The notes under the pieces are model-generated. The model searched no databases, was not told where the DNA came from, and saw nothing but the letters and a program-made list of their open reading frames with translations. From Rhodospirillales bacterium (lineage in GTDB: Bacteria > Pseudomonadota > Alphaproteobacteria > Rhodospirillales > Casp-alpha2): a stretch of DNA of 5,437 nt. The position numbers and the translations under genes were made by a program. This document shows, in pieces, positions 1 to 5,335 of this stretch. Where the stretch lies: contig JANQIJ010000039.1 in assembly GCA_028282185.1 (NCBI GenBank), positions 1 through 5,437 on the forward strand, written 5' to 3'. The first letter of the stretch is position 1; each line of letters starts with the position of its first letter.

Positions 1-1
1 C

Positions 2-883
2 AAGACGACGCTTTCAGCCGATTCGTCGCGGGTTCTGATCGGCGACGACGAACATGGCTGGGGCGCCGAGGGGATCTTCAATTTCGAGGGCGGCTGCTAC
101 GCCAAGACGATCAACCTGACCCATGAGTCCGAGCCCGAGATCTACGACCTGTGTCATGCTTTCGGATCGATCATCGAAAACGTCGTGATGGACCCGGTGA
201 CCGGCGCGTTGGACTTCTTCGATTCCTCGCTGACCGAAAACGGCCGGGTCAGCTACGACATTTCCAAGGTCGACAATGCCTCGGCCTCGGGCCGCGGCGG
301 CCAGCCGAAAGATATCGTCATGCTGACCTGTGACGCCTTCGGCGTGTTGCCGCCGATCAGTCAATTGACCCCGGATCAGGCCATGTACCATTTCCTGTCC
401 GGCTACACCGCGAAGGTCGCCGGCACGGAACGGGGCTTGAAGGAACCGCAGGCGACCTTTTCGACCTGTTTCGGCGCGCCCTTCATGCCGCGTCATCCGA
501 CGGTCTATGCCAAACTGCTGGGCGAGAAGATGTCCAAACACCGGGCCAAATGCTGGCTGGTCAACACCGGCTGGTCCGGCGGCGGTTACGGCGAGGGCGA
601 ACGGATGAAGATCGCCTATACCCGGGCAATGCTGCACGCGGCCTTGGATGGTAAGCTCGATACCGCCGGCTTCACCGCCGATCCGAACTTCGGCGTGTTG
701 GTCCCGAACGGCTGTCCCGACGTGCCGACGGAAGTCTTGAACCCGAAAAACACCTGGCGCGACGGCGGCGCCTACGACGCCCAGGCGCGTGACCTTACGC
801 AACGTTTCGAAGGCAACTTCGAACAATTCGAAAGCCACGTGGCGGACAGCGTGCGGGCCGCCGCGATCCGCGCCGCCGCCTGA
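2..883 (+). CDS. pckA: Phosphoenolpyruvate carboxykinase (ATP), C-terminal 293 residues; 5' end outside window
   Basis: Cytosolic enzyme that converts oxaloacetate and ATP to phosphoenolpyruvate, CO2 and ADP, the first committed step of gluconeogenesis. The reading frame is open from the window edge and enters inside the phosphate-binding loop (KTTLSAD at the first residues). It is followed by the metal/ATP-binding LIGDDEHGW motif, the ENGRVSY segment holding the conserved substrate-binding Arg, then DAFGVLPP, YHFLSGYTAKVAGTERG and LVNTGWSGG, all hallmarks of ATP-dependent PEPCK. Family members have about 530 residues, so slightly more than half is visible. The C-terminus looks complete and ends in an Ala-rich tail before TGA. 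One oddity is that the residue after the RVSY segment is Asp, where Pro is usual (YP). An intrinsic terminator follows about 30 bases downstream, so this is the last gene of its transcript. Identification is secure. Confidence 0.97.
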   Translation, partial: KTTLSADSSRVLIGDDEHGWGAEGIFNFEGGCYAKTINLTHESEPEIYDLCHAFGSIIENVVMDPVTGALDFFDSSLTENGRVSYDISKVDNASASGRGGQPKDIVMLTCDAFGVLPPISQLTPDQAMYHFLSGYTAKVAGTERGLKEPQATFSTCFGAPFMPRHPTVYAKLLGEKMSKHRAKCWLVNTGWSGGGYGEGERMKIAYTRAMLHAALDGKLDTAGFTADPNFGVLVPNGCPDVPTEVLNPKNTWRDGGAYDAQARDLTQRFEGNFEQFESHVADSVRAAAIRAAA

Positions 884-913
884 CCGAAAACCGACGATTT
901 GCATGGCAGATCG

Positions 914-944
914 CCGGCGCCTCACAAGGAGCGCCGGTTTTCGT
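914..944 (+). terminator. Intrinsic terminator of pckA
   Basis: A perfect 7-bp GC stem (CCGGCGC at 914-920 with GCGCCGG at 931-937) closes a 10-base loop and runs directly into TTTTCGTT. It lies 30 bases after the pckA stop and before the next plus-strand gene, as expected for a Rho-independent terminator. Confidence 0.8.
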
Positions 945-1008
945 TCGAACCGCGCCAATCCGCCCCCATATAGCGGTCTAGGTTGTTTTTGGTCTTGAGA
1001 CGGGGGAT

Positions 1009-1565
1009 TTGATAACACGGACACTGACCTGTTTCGTTGCAGCCGCGGCGCTCGCTTGTACGTTGGTGCCGGCGCCCGAAGCCCAGGCCCAGGCCGCTGC
1101 GAACCAAGGCTTCAGCGCTACGGAAAAACGCCTGCTGGTCGAGATACTCGGCAATGGCCGGTATGCCACCACCAAGGATGGCCGCTATCGCAAAGCGACG
1201 GATGATATCCGCAGCGACGATCTGTTGACCGGCGACGACGGACGACATTACGGCCAGGACCGATTCGACCGTTCCGAACCGCCGCAGGACCGGGCCTCGC
1301 GCACGGTTTTGCAGGATGACACCAAGAAGCCGGGCTTGACGACGGTCAAAGCCCTACCGGACGCCTTGCGCCATCGCCTCGACCCGCAAGGCAAGGCAAG
1401 CTGCCCGCGGCTGTCGTCAAGAACCCGCTGCCGTATGAGGCCGTGATAAATCTGCCGCCGCCGCGGCCTGACACCCAACGGGTGATCGTCCATGACGACA
1501 TCGTCCTGCTTGAACGCAGCACGGGCATCGTGCTCGATGTCCTGCGGGACGTCCTGACACTCTGA
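1009..1565 (+). pseudogene. RcnB/CigR-like exported protein, frameshifted by an extra GCAAG unit
   Basis: As written, the frame from TTG 1009 stops at 1446 after 145 residues. The first 129 residues read well: a signal peptide (basic start, Ala/Val/Leu core, AQAQA cleavage region near residue 28), then FSATEKRLLVEILG and a charged, Asp/Arg-rich linker, then LPDALRHRLDPQGK. The last 16 residues are out-of-frame noise. Skipping one five-base unit near 1396-1400 continues the protein as LPAAVVKNPLPYEAVINLP, then a Pro-rich turn, then VIVHDDIVLLERSTGIVLDV, ending at TGA 1563-1565 (183 residues in total). That C-terminus matches the closing pattern of RcnB/CigR-type periplasmic proteins (Pro-rich loop, V..D.VLL...TG..LD.L). 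RcnB acts in nickel/cobalt homeostasis and CigR in Salmonella virulence control; the role here is unknown. TTG is the only available start after the in-frame TAG at 979, and the purine run CGGGGGA sits unusually close to it. It could be a broken gene, a strain variant or an assembly error. Confidence 0.65.
1386..1400 (+). repeat. Pentanucleotide tandem repeat (GCAAG)x3 inside coding sequence
   Basis: Three perfect head-to-tail copies of GCAAG at 1386-1390, 1391-1395 and 1396-1400. Two copies keep the upstream and downstream coding segments of the RcnB/CigR-like gene in one frame; the three seen here shift it. Such units arise by slipped-strand mispairing. Three copies is short for an active phase-variation tract. 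Confidence 0.85.
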
Positions 1566-1586
1566 CACTGAACTAACCGATCCCCA

Positions 1587-1605
1587 GGGCCGGCATGGCC
1601 GGCCC
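1587..1605 (+). terminator. Perfect GC hairpin after the RcnB/CigR-like gene, possible terminator without U-tract
   Basis: GGGCCGGC (1587-1594) pairs perfectly with GCCGGCCC (1598-1605) across a 3-base loop, 21 bases after the restored stop codon. No T-run follows, so this is not a canonical intrinsic terminator. It may stabilise the mRNA 3' end or assist termination in a GC-rich genome. Confidence 0.4.
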
Positions 1606-1854
1606 GCCGCGACCCCTGATCCGTCGGCCGCCGGACACGGCCGCGCTCTTGCCGCTGCCCGCACCCTGGCATTGCGGGCCGGGTTAACTGCCGGCCGATC
1701 CACGGGCAGCGCCATGTCACTTGCACGGCGCCCGGTTTGTCACGGCCGCCGCCCGATGGCATCCACGTCGCGCCCGCCGCATGCCCGTCTCCGCGCGACG
1801 ACCTCGGCCCAAGGCCGCGAACGCCTGATGCATGCATGCCGTTTACCGCTTGTC
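1606..1854. other. GC-rich intergenic stretch, no gene, several hairpins
   Basis: No convincing coding frame: the open frames crossing it give low-complexity Arg/Pro/Ala translations with no motif or ribosome site. It holds further perfect inverted repeats: CGGCCG at 1625-1630 and 1638-1643; GCTGCCCG 1654-1661 with CGGGCAGC 1703-1710; and, nested within the latter, GGCCGG 1677-1682 with CCGGCC 1691-1696. A 10-base self-complementary GCATGCATGC lies at 1830-1839, just before the promoter. GC-rich DNA yields such repeats by chance, so function is unproven. Confidence 0.5.
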
Positions 1855-1883
1855 TTGCAAATAATAATGATTTGCATTATTAA
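1855..1883 (+). promoter_or_regulatory. AT-rich promoter with interleaved Fur-family-like operator
   Basis: Two perfect inverted repeats are interleaved. TGCAAAT (1856-1862) and ATTTGCA (1870-1876) are separated by 7 bases; AATAATG (1863-1869) and CATTATT (1875-1881) are separated by 5. The 19 bases 1863-1881 match the classical Fur-box consensus GATAATGATAATCATTATC at 14 positions. A plausible sigma-70 pair spans the same bases: TTGCAA (1855-1860) and TATTAA (1878-1883) with a 17-base spacer. A repressor bound here would cover the promoter of the gene starting at 1923. Fur is the best guess; the related regulators Mur (manganese) or Irr are alternatives. The repeats are seen directly; regulator and promoter assignment are inference. 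Confidence 0.6.
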
Positions 1884-1922
1884 CATAGGAACGAAGGAAC
1901 AAAACGAAAGCGAGCGATCCCC

Positions 1923-2552
1923 ATGTCCCTGCCCTTCACTCCCGATCAACCAGGCCCCCCGGCGCCCGGCGCGACCACGGATGACGGCGGCACCCGCGAC
2001 GCGGCGGGCCCATCCGCCGGCAACGGCGGCGTCGGCGCACCAGGACGACGGGATTTTTCCAACCTGGACCTGCCGGAATGCCTGGTGATCAAATCATTCC
2101 GCCTATGGCTTCACGGTCCGGAGAATTGGACTTACGTCGGCATGCAGTACAAAGCTCATTTCGGAACCGGTTCAGCCTCGGTGGCGATGATCGCCTTGAA
2201 AGGCCTGATCGAAGAGCTCAACGGCGGCGCCCGTCGGCCCATGCAGTTCATGAAGGTTTGGTGCCGCGGAACCACGGGGGACGAACGGGCGATCATCGCG
2301 TTGCTCGCCGCGGTCCAGGCAGAGGACTGGCACCGCGCGCGGGCAATGGCCGATCGCATGGTCGAACCCAGGTTTCAAGCCCGTCTGTTGGACCATGCGG
2401 AAAACCTAGCCAGCGCATTCCGCGCCAAGGGCCATCGATTCGTTCATCTGTCGGCCCGGGGTCAGGCCATTTCACATACGCGCGGCCCAGCCCCCATCGA
2501 AACAGCCGACGCGAATTCCTTGGACGAGGCCTGGCTCGAAGTCGGCGATTAA
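1923..2552 (+). CDS. Hypothetical 209-residue protein, probably regulated by a Fur-type repressor
   Basis: I do not recognise a named family. Residues 1-45 are Pro/Gly/Ala-rich with no hydrophobic stretch, so probably disordered rather than a signal peptide. A compact, mostly helical domain follows from about residue 46 to 172: DLPECLVIKSFRLWL, then FGTGSASVAMIALKGLIEEL, ARRPMQF, a lone Cys at 114, then GDERAIIALLAAVQAEDW and ARAMADRMV. The tail is polar and acidic. The ARRP...C...DERA(I/L)..L(L/I)A..Q wording reminds me of uncharacterised alphaproteobacterial proteins, from memory only. Cys 53 and Cys 114 are the only cysteines. ATG 1923 is chosen because the disordered N-terminus is already long. 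The best purine run, GAAGGAA at 1893-1899, is too distant to be a normal ribosome site, so initiation may use the weak GCGAG at 1910-1914. The promoter just upstream carries the interleaved operator. The gene stands alone, convergent with the DUF423 gene. Confidence 0.75.
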   Translation: MSLPFTPDQPGPPAPGATTDDGGTRDAAGPSAGNGGVGAPGRRDFSNLDLPECLVIKSFRLWLHGPENWTYVGMQYKAHFGTGSASVAMIALKGLIEELNGGARRPMQFMKVWCRGTTGDERAIIALLAAVQAEDWHRARAMADRMVEPRFQARLLDHAENLASAFRAKGHRFVHLSARGQAISHTRGPAPIETADANSLDEAWLEVGD

Positions 2553-2678
2553 AACATTCTGAATTCGAAATAATATATCCTGAACCCTCGAATACACCCT
2601 AAAACGGCCCCTCGCAAGGGTCTGATGCGCCGGTGATTGCGGCGGCCGCGGCCGTTGCCGATCGCTGCGGTCCGAAGC
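2553..2678. terminator. Intergenic region between convergent genes with weak minus-strand terminator
   Basis: No gene here. The first 50 bases are AT-rich (AATAATATAT at 2569-2578). A short hairpin, CCCT at 2609-2612 with AGGG at 2617-2620, is followed on the minus strand by GGCCGTTTTAG. It lies about 57 bases beyond the DUF423 stop, so it is a plausible but weak terminator for the minus-strand operon. I see no strong terminator for the plus-strand gene ending at 2552. Confidence 0.4.
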
Positions 2679-3062
2679 TCAGACCGAGCGGCAGGCGGCG
2701 GCGGCAAGCAACAGCCAGCCGGCGATGAAGGACAAGCCACCGACCGGCGCCAGGGCCCCCAGCCCTTGGACGGACAACAGGGTCCCGGCATAGAGCGTCC
2801 CACAGAACAAGACGATGCCGAGCACCAAGACAATAGCTGCCAGTTGGGCCAGACGGTCCCGCGTGCCCCGGTATTCCCGCTGCTTGAGGAACAAGCCCAC
2901 GCCGAACAACGCCAGGCTGTGCCACATATGGTAACGGTTGGCCGTGTCGAACTGGTCGATCAAGGCAGCCTCGGCGGCCAGGCCATGCGCGCCATAGGCC
3001 CCCAAGGCCACGGCCAGCGCAGCGGACAGGCTGGCCAGGACGATGACCAAACGGCCGCTCAT
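2679..3062 (-). CDS. DUF423 family inner-membrane protein (YgdD-like)
   Basis: A 127-residue integral membrane protein of the DUF423 family, whose biochemical role is unknown. Four hydrophobic segments are visible: about residues 3-24, 46-60, 72-98 and 101-123. Family signatures appear in order: GAYGAHGL near residues 21-28, YHMWHSLALF at 44-53, the GTLYAGTL stretch at 88-95, and APVGGLSFIAGWLLLAAAA at 105-123, which matches the usual (T/A)P(I/V)GG..FIAGW ending. Length is typical (about 120). I chose ATG at 3062 because the frame upstream runs into the decayed dehydrogenase and adds a non-conserved leader. No strong ribosome site is visible, so translation may have depended on coupling to the gene before it, whose stop lies only 13 bases upstream. 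It is the last gene of the minus-strand operon. Confidence 0.92.
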   Translation of the reverse strand: MSGRLVIVLASLSAALAVALGAYGAHGLAAEAALIDQFDTANRYHMWHSLALFGVGLFLKQREYRGTRDRLAQLAAIVLVLGIVLFCGTLYAGTLLSVQGLGALAPVGGLSFIAGWLLLAAAACRSV

Positions 3063-3075
3063 GACGGTTGGCCCG

Positions 3076-3610
3076 TCATTGAACGACCCCGTCCAGGGGC
3101 GCCATGCGCCGAATCTCCACAAGCAACGCGGCTTCGAAAGCGCCAACGCCACCGGCCATGCCACCGGCCATGAATGTCAGGTCCCCCGCGACCGCGCGGT
3201 AGGGTACGCCCGACATGGACGCGTCGATCATGGATGTCGCCGACGGAAATATTTTGTCTAATTTCTTGACGGACTTCGAAGATAAGATTGAGCATATCAC
3301 CAGGGTATGGGGCGGGTTTGATCCTGTGAACAGCGCCTGGGCGTCAAAAAAGTCCATCATGTCCCGTTCATCGCGCACGAAGGAGAACACGATCCCGCGG
3401 GATTCCGCGAATTTTTCAAGGTCAATGATCATGCGCGAGGCAAAATCACCCATATCTTCAACTTTTTTGACATCATATCCTCAGACCTCGACGTCGGCGT
3501 TCCGCAGTCGTCGCGCCATGGGCAATCCCATGGCGCCGCAACCGGCGATACCGATGGGTCCCGGAGGCCCTGGCCAACGCCTTTCCAAGGAAATCCCGCG
3601 GCGTCGCCAT
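3076..3610 (-). pseudogene. Decayed beta-hydroxyacid (3-hydroxyisobutyrate-type) dehydrogenase
   Basis: Remnant of an NAD(P)-dependent dehydrogenase of the 3-hydroxyisobutyrate/tartronate-semialdehyde reductase family. ATG 3610 gives MATPRDFLGKALARASG. A one-base shift at the CCC of 3560-3562 (minus strand GGG) then continues as GPIGIAGCGAMGLPMARRL, the Rossmann nucleotide-binding signature. The frame next meets TGA at 3481-3483 in VEV-stop-GYDVKK, where family members often have Trp (VWGYD), so a TGG-to-TGA change is likely. The rest reads MGDFASRMIIDLEKFAESRG, then VFSFVRDERDM, then MIDASMSG and AGDLTFMAGG, matching the family's DAPVSGG...G.L..MVGG region. It then stops at 3076-3078. The C-terminal helical domain with the catalytic Lys is missing: about 178 codons against a usual 290-300. 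The start follows the upstream hydrolase stop by 1 base, so the two were translationally coupled. The sequence from about 3236 to 3480 is AT-richer than its neighbours. Confidence 0.85.
3148..3171. repeat. 12-bp perfect tandem duplication in the dehydrogenase remnant
   Basis: GCCACCGGCCAT occurs twice head to tail (3148-3159 and 3160-3171). On the minus strand it encodes MAGGMAGG, duplicating the MAGG that ends the conserved LTFMAGG strand. It is in frame and probably a slippage event in a gene no longer under selection. Confidence 0.8.
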
Positions 3611-3611
3611 A

Positions 3612-4463
3612 TCAGTCGGCCGCCGCCGCGACGAAGGCGTTGAATAGGGACAGATTGGGATCGCCCTCGTCCAAGAAGAACTCAGGATGCCATTGCACGC
3701 CGATGCAGAACGGTTGATCGCGGCGCTCGATCGCCTCGATCACGCCGTCGGACGCCACGGCGCTGGCGACCAAGGCCGCCGGCCAGGGCACCGCGCCGGC
3801 GGCGGCATCCCCGGCGGCGAAACGCTTCCCGTCGTCGTCGAGCGGCGGGCGCGGCGCCTCGTTGTGGGCGGTATTGACCCACATCTCGTCACACCCGAGG
3901 ATATCGTGCAGCCGCGTGCCCGGCGCGACACGGACCGCATGGGCCGGTTCCTCCGCCGGTTTTTCGTCCAGATGGTCGACGGCGCAATCGACCTGATTAC
4001 GCAGATTCTTGAACAGACGCACCCCGGCCTGGGTGGCGATCACCTGCATGCCGGCGCAAATCCCCAGGACCGGCAGGCGCTGTTCGAGCGCGGCGGCCAG
4101 CAAGGCCAGTTCCGCCGCATGGCGCCCCGGCGGCGGATCACCCGGACCCACGACGCCCGCCACCACCGGACCTTGGTCCGCGAGGCCGATGTCCGGCACG
4201 GCACCCCCAGAAATGGTTTCCCCTTGGACATCGCCGTAATAGGCCTCGGGAAAGGGATAGAAGCCGCCCGGGATCAGCAGACCCTGGATCTTTTCCAATG
4301 TGGACTCTTCGGCCCCCGCCAGATATCCGACCCCAAGAGGCAAACCGCCAGCCCGCCATATGGCGTCGAAATAGGCGTTGCGCAGGGCGTAATGGGGGCG
4401 TTTCGAGAAGCTGCCGTCGGATGCATGGTCGAGCAAGATACCGATGGTCGGGCGCGGCACCAT
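3612..4463 (-). CDS. Class I glutamine amidotransferase-like hydrolase (peptidase C26, gamma-glutamyl-GABA hydrolase/PuuD type)
   Basis: A 283-residue cytosolic enzyme predicted to hydrolyse a gamma-glutamyl amide bond. The best-known relative is PuuD, which releases GABA from gamma-glutamyl-GABA in putrescine breakdown; the true substrate here is not known. The triad is complete: nucleophile Cys 136 in LGICAGMQ (GICRGMQ in most relatives, so Arg to Ala) and His 259/Glu 261 in VQWHPE. The oxyanion region LLIPGG is at 63-67. PTIGILLD at the N-terminus and VNTAHNEA at 196-203 fit the family. The segment between VNTAHNEA and SDGVIEAIE is longer than usual, with an Asp/Ala/Pro-rich stretch. Length is within the family range. 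ATG 4463 is supported by AGGA 11 bases upstream on the minus strand. It heads the minus-strand operon, its stop lying 1 base before the dehydrogenase start. It is divergent from the PAS gene with 56 bases between. Confidence 0.9.
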   Translation of the reverse strand: MVPRPTIGILLDHASDGSFSKRPHYALRNAYFDAIWRAGGLPLGVGYLAGAEESTLEKIQGLLIPGGFYPFPEAYYGDVQGETISGGAVPDIGLADQGPVVAGVVGPGDPPPGRHAAELALLAAALEQRLPVLGICAGMQVIATQAGVRLFKNLRNQVDCAVDHLDEKPAEEPAHAVRVAPGTRLHDILGCDEMWVNTAHNEAPRPPLDDDGKRFAAGDAAAGAVPWPAALVASAVASDGVIEAIERRDQPFCIGVQWHPEFFLDEGDPNLSLFNAFVAAAAD

Positions 4464-4519
4464 GAACGGAAATATCCTATTATTGTATTCAAATAACGCT
4501 TGTCAGGAAACGATAACGG
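4464..4519. promoter_or_regulatory. Divergent promoter region between hydrolase and PAS genes
   Basis: This 56-base gap must hold both start signals. It is AT-rich at 4469-4497. The minus-strand ribosome site AGGA lies at 4475-4478 and the plus-strand one at 4505-4508, 11 bases before each start. The minus strand has TACAAT (4482-4487), a close -10 match, but a transcript from it would have a very short leader. ATAACG occurs twice (4493-4498 and 4512-4517). No operator is evident. Confidence 0.4.
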
Positions 4520-5236
4520 GTGTCTATCATACTCGTGATCATGGCAGGTTCCACGACAAACGGCGGCGACGGCGCGAAGGGCGCCCGGACCCGGGGCGAC
4601 AAGGCCAACCGCGAAACGTGGTCGACCACGGCCGCCAGCATGGGTGAGTTGGAATACGTCGTCGTCCCCGCCGAAGCCGGGAACATGCCGGCGGATTTCG
4701 CCCAGGCCCTGGCCTATTGGCAGGACAAGAAGGGCGACCGGCTGGCCCCCGCCTGGGGCGACTTCAAGCTGCATGAATTGCCCCCATCGGTGATCCCCAT
4801 GGCCGTCGTTGTCGATGTCATCGCGGCGGACCCGGCCAATGAAGGCCTTCGGTTCGTCTACCGCTTTTGGGGCACAGGACGGGCCGCGCTTTACGGGCGG
4901 GAGAACAAGGGCGAGGAAGTCCGCAACGGCCTGCCGGCAAAATCCGGCCACGTGGTTGCCGAGCAGTACTCAGCCACGGTCGAGGCCCGCGCCCCGGTCC
5001 TTTTCCGCAACACTTACCCGCTGCGCCGCAAAGCATTGTCCATGTTGATGACCTTGCGCCTGCCGCTCAGTTCAGACAACGAAACCATCGATATGGTCGT
5101 CGCCTTGGCGACTCAACCCGACCGGCCGGAAACCTTCGTCGCCTACGTCAACCCCGACGAAGCGGCCGCGACGACCGAAGGCTCGACGGACGCCACGGCA
5201 AACCCATCGCGCGGCGAGGATGCGGAAACACCTTAG
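4520..5236 (+). CDS. PAS-domain protein of the PAS_5 type
   Basis: A 238-residue stand-alone sensor-like protein. A variable polar N-terminus (about 1-55) precedes a single PAS_5-type domain (about 58-200). The domain has the family's wording: LAYWQDKKGDRLAP at 64-77, the IPMAVVVDVI strand at 92-101, RFVYRFWGTGRAALYGRE at 111-128, and a later beta region to about residue 198. A disordered acidic tail follows. No kinase, cyclase or DNA-binding domain is attached, so any signal output would need a partner. GTG 4520 is chosen because AGGA lies 11 bases upstream; GTG 4535 and ATG 4541 are in-frame alternatives with no ribosome site. Starting at 4520 adds a short hydrophobic MSIILVIMAG, too short for a membrane anchor, so the true start could be ATG 4541. 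It is transcribed away from the hydrolase operon and followed by a foldable region. Confidence 0.85.
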   Translation: MSIILVIMAGSTTNGGDGAKGARTRGDKANRETWSTTAASMGELEYVVVPAEAGNMPADFAQALAYWQDKKGDRLAPAWGDFKLHELPPSVIPMAVVVDVIAADPANEGLRFVYRFWGTGRAALYGRENKGEEVRNGLPAKSGHVVAEQYSATVEARAPVLFRNTYPLRRKALSMLMTLRLPLSSDNETIDMVVALATQPDRPETFVAYVNPDEAAATTEGSTDATANPSRGEDAETP

Positions 5237-5241
5237 ACCGG

Positions 5242-5335
5242 AGCGGCCGACGCCTGGCAATCGACCCGCCCAAAGCGTCCCCGGCCGACGCTCAATCTAT
5301 CCGGGCGGCCCGGCACGCCAGGCCCCCCGGCCGCT
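5242..5335 (+). other. Predicted multi-stem folded element downstream of the PAS gene
   Basis: Four perfect stems nest without conflict. The outer stem is AGCGGCCG (5242-5249) with CGGCCGCT (5328-5335). The second is GCCTGGC (5252-5258) with GCCAGGC (5317-5323). They enclose two hairpins: AGCGTC (5274-5279) with GACGCT (5287-5292) around a 7-base loop, and CCGGG (5301-5305) with CCCGG (5309-5313) around a 3-base loop. The result is a three-way-junction fold beginning 6 bases after the PAS stop codon. It could be a 3'-end stabiliser, a complex terminator or a small RNA. No T-run follows directly; GATTTTTGC comes about 54 bases later. Chance pairing in GC-rich DNA cannot be excluded. Confidence 0.4.

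Noticed and set aside
14..1024. 336-codon minus-strand open frame opposite pckA
   Set aside because: It is the antisense shadow of a securely identified enzyme and crosses the pckA terminator.
1672..2088. 138-codon plus-strand open frame across the intergenic region and promoter
   Set aside because: Its translation is Arg/Pro/Ala-rich without motifs, it runs through the operator and promoter, and it overlaps the better-supported gene at 1923.
2637..3173. 178-codon plus-strand open frame opposite the DUF423 gene
   Set aside because: The minus strand gives a clear DUF423 protein with four membrane segments; the plus-strand translation is low-complexity Gln/Arg/Pro.
3481..3483. The in-frame TGA in the dehydrogenase as a selenocysteine or recoded Trp codon
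   Set aside because: No selenocysteine-insertion-like hairpin was looked for in detail, the position is not catalytic in this family, genes in the window use TGA as a normal stop, and the same gene has a separate frameshift and truncation, so decay is simpler.
3687..4496. 269-codon plus-strand open frame opposite the hydrolase
   Set aside because: The minus strand carries a complete C26 catalytic triad; the plus-strand frame has no recognisable motif.
5244..5291. 10-base direct repeat CGGCCGACGC (5244-5253 and 5282-5291) as a mobile-element target duplication
   Set aside because: No element lies between the copies, and both fall within the folded stems, which explains them better.
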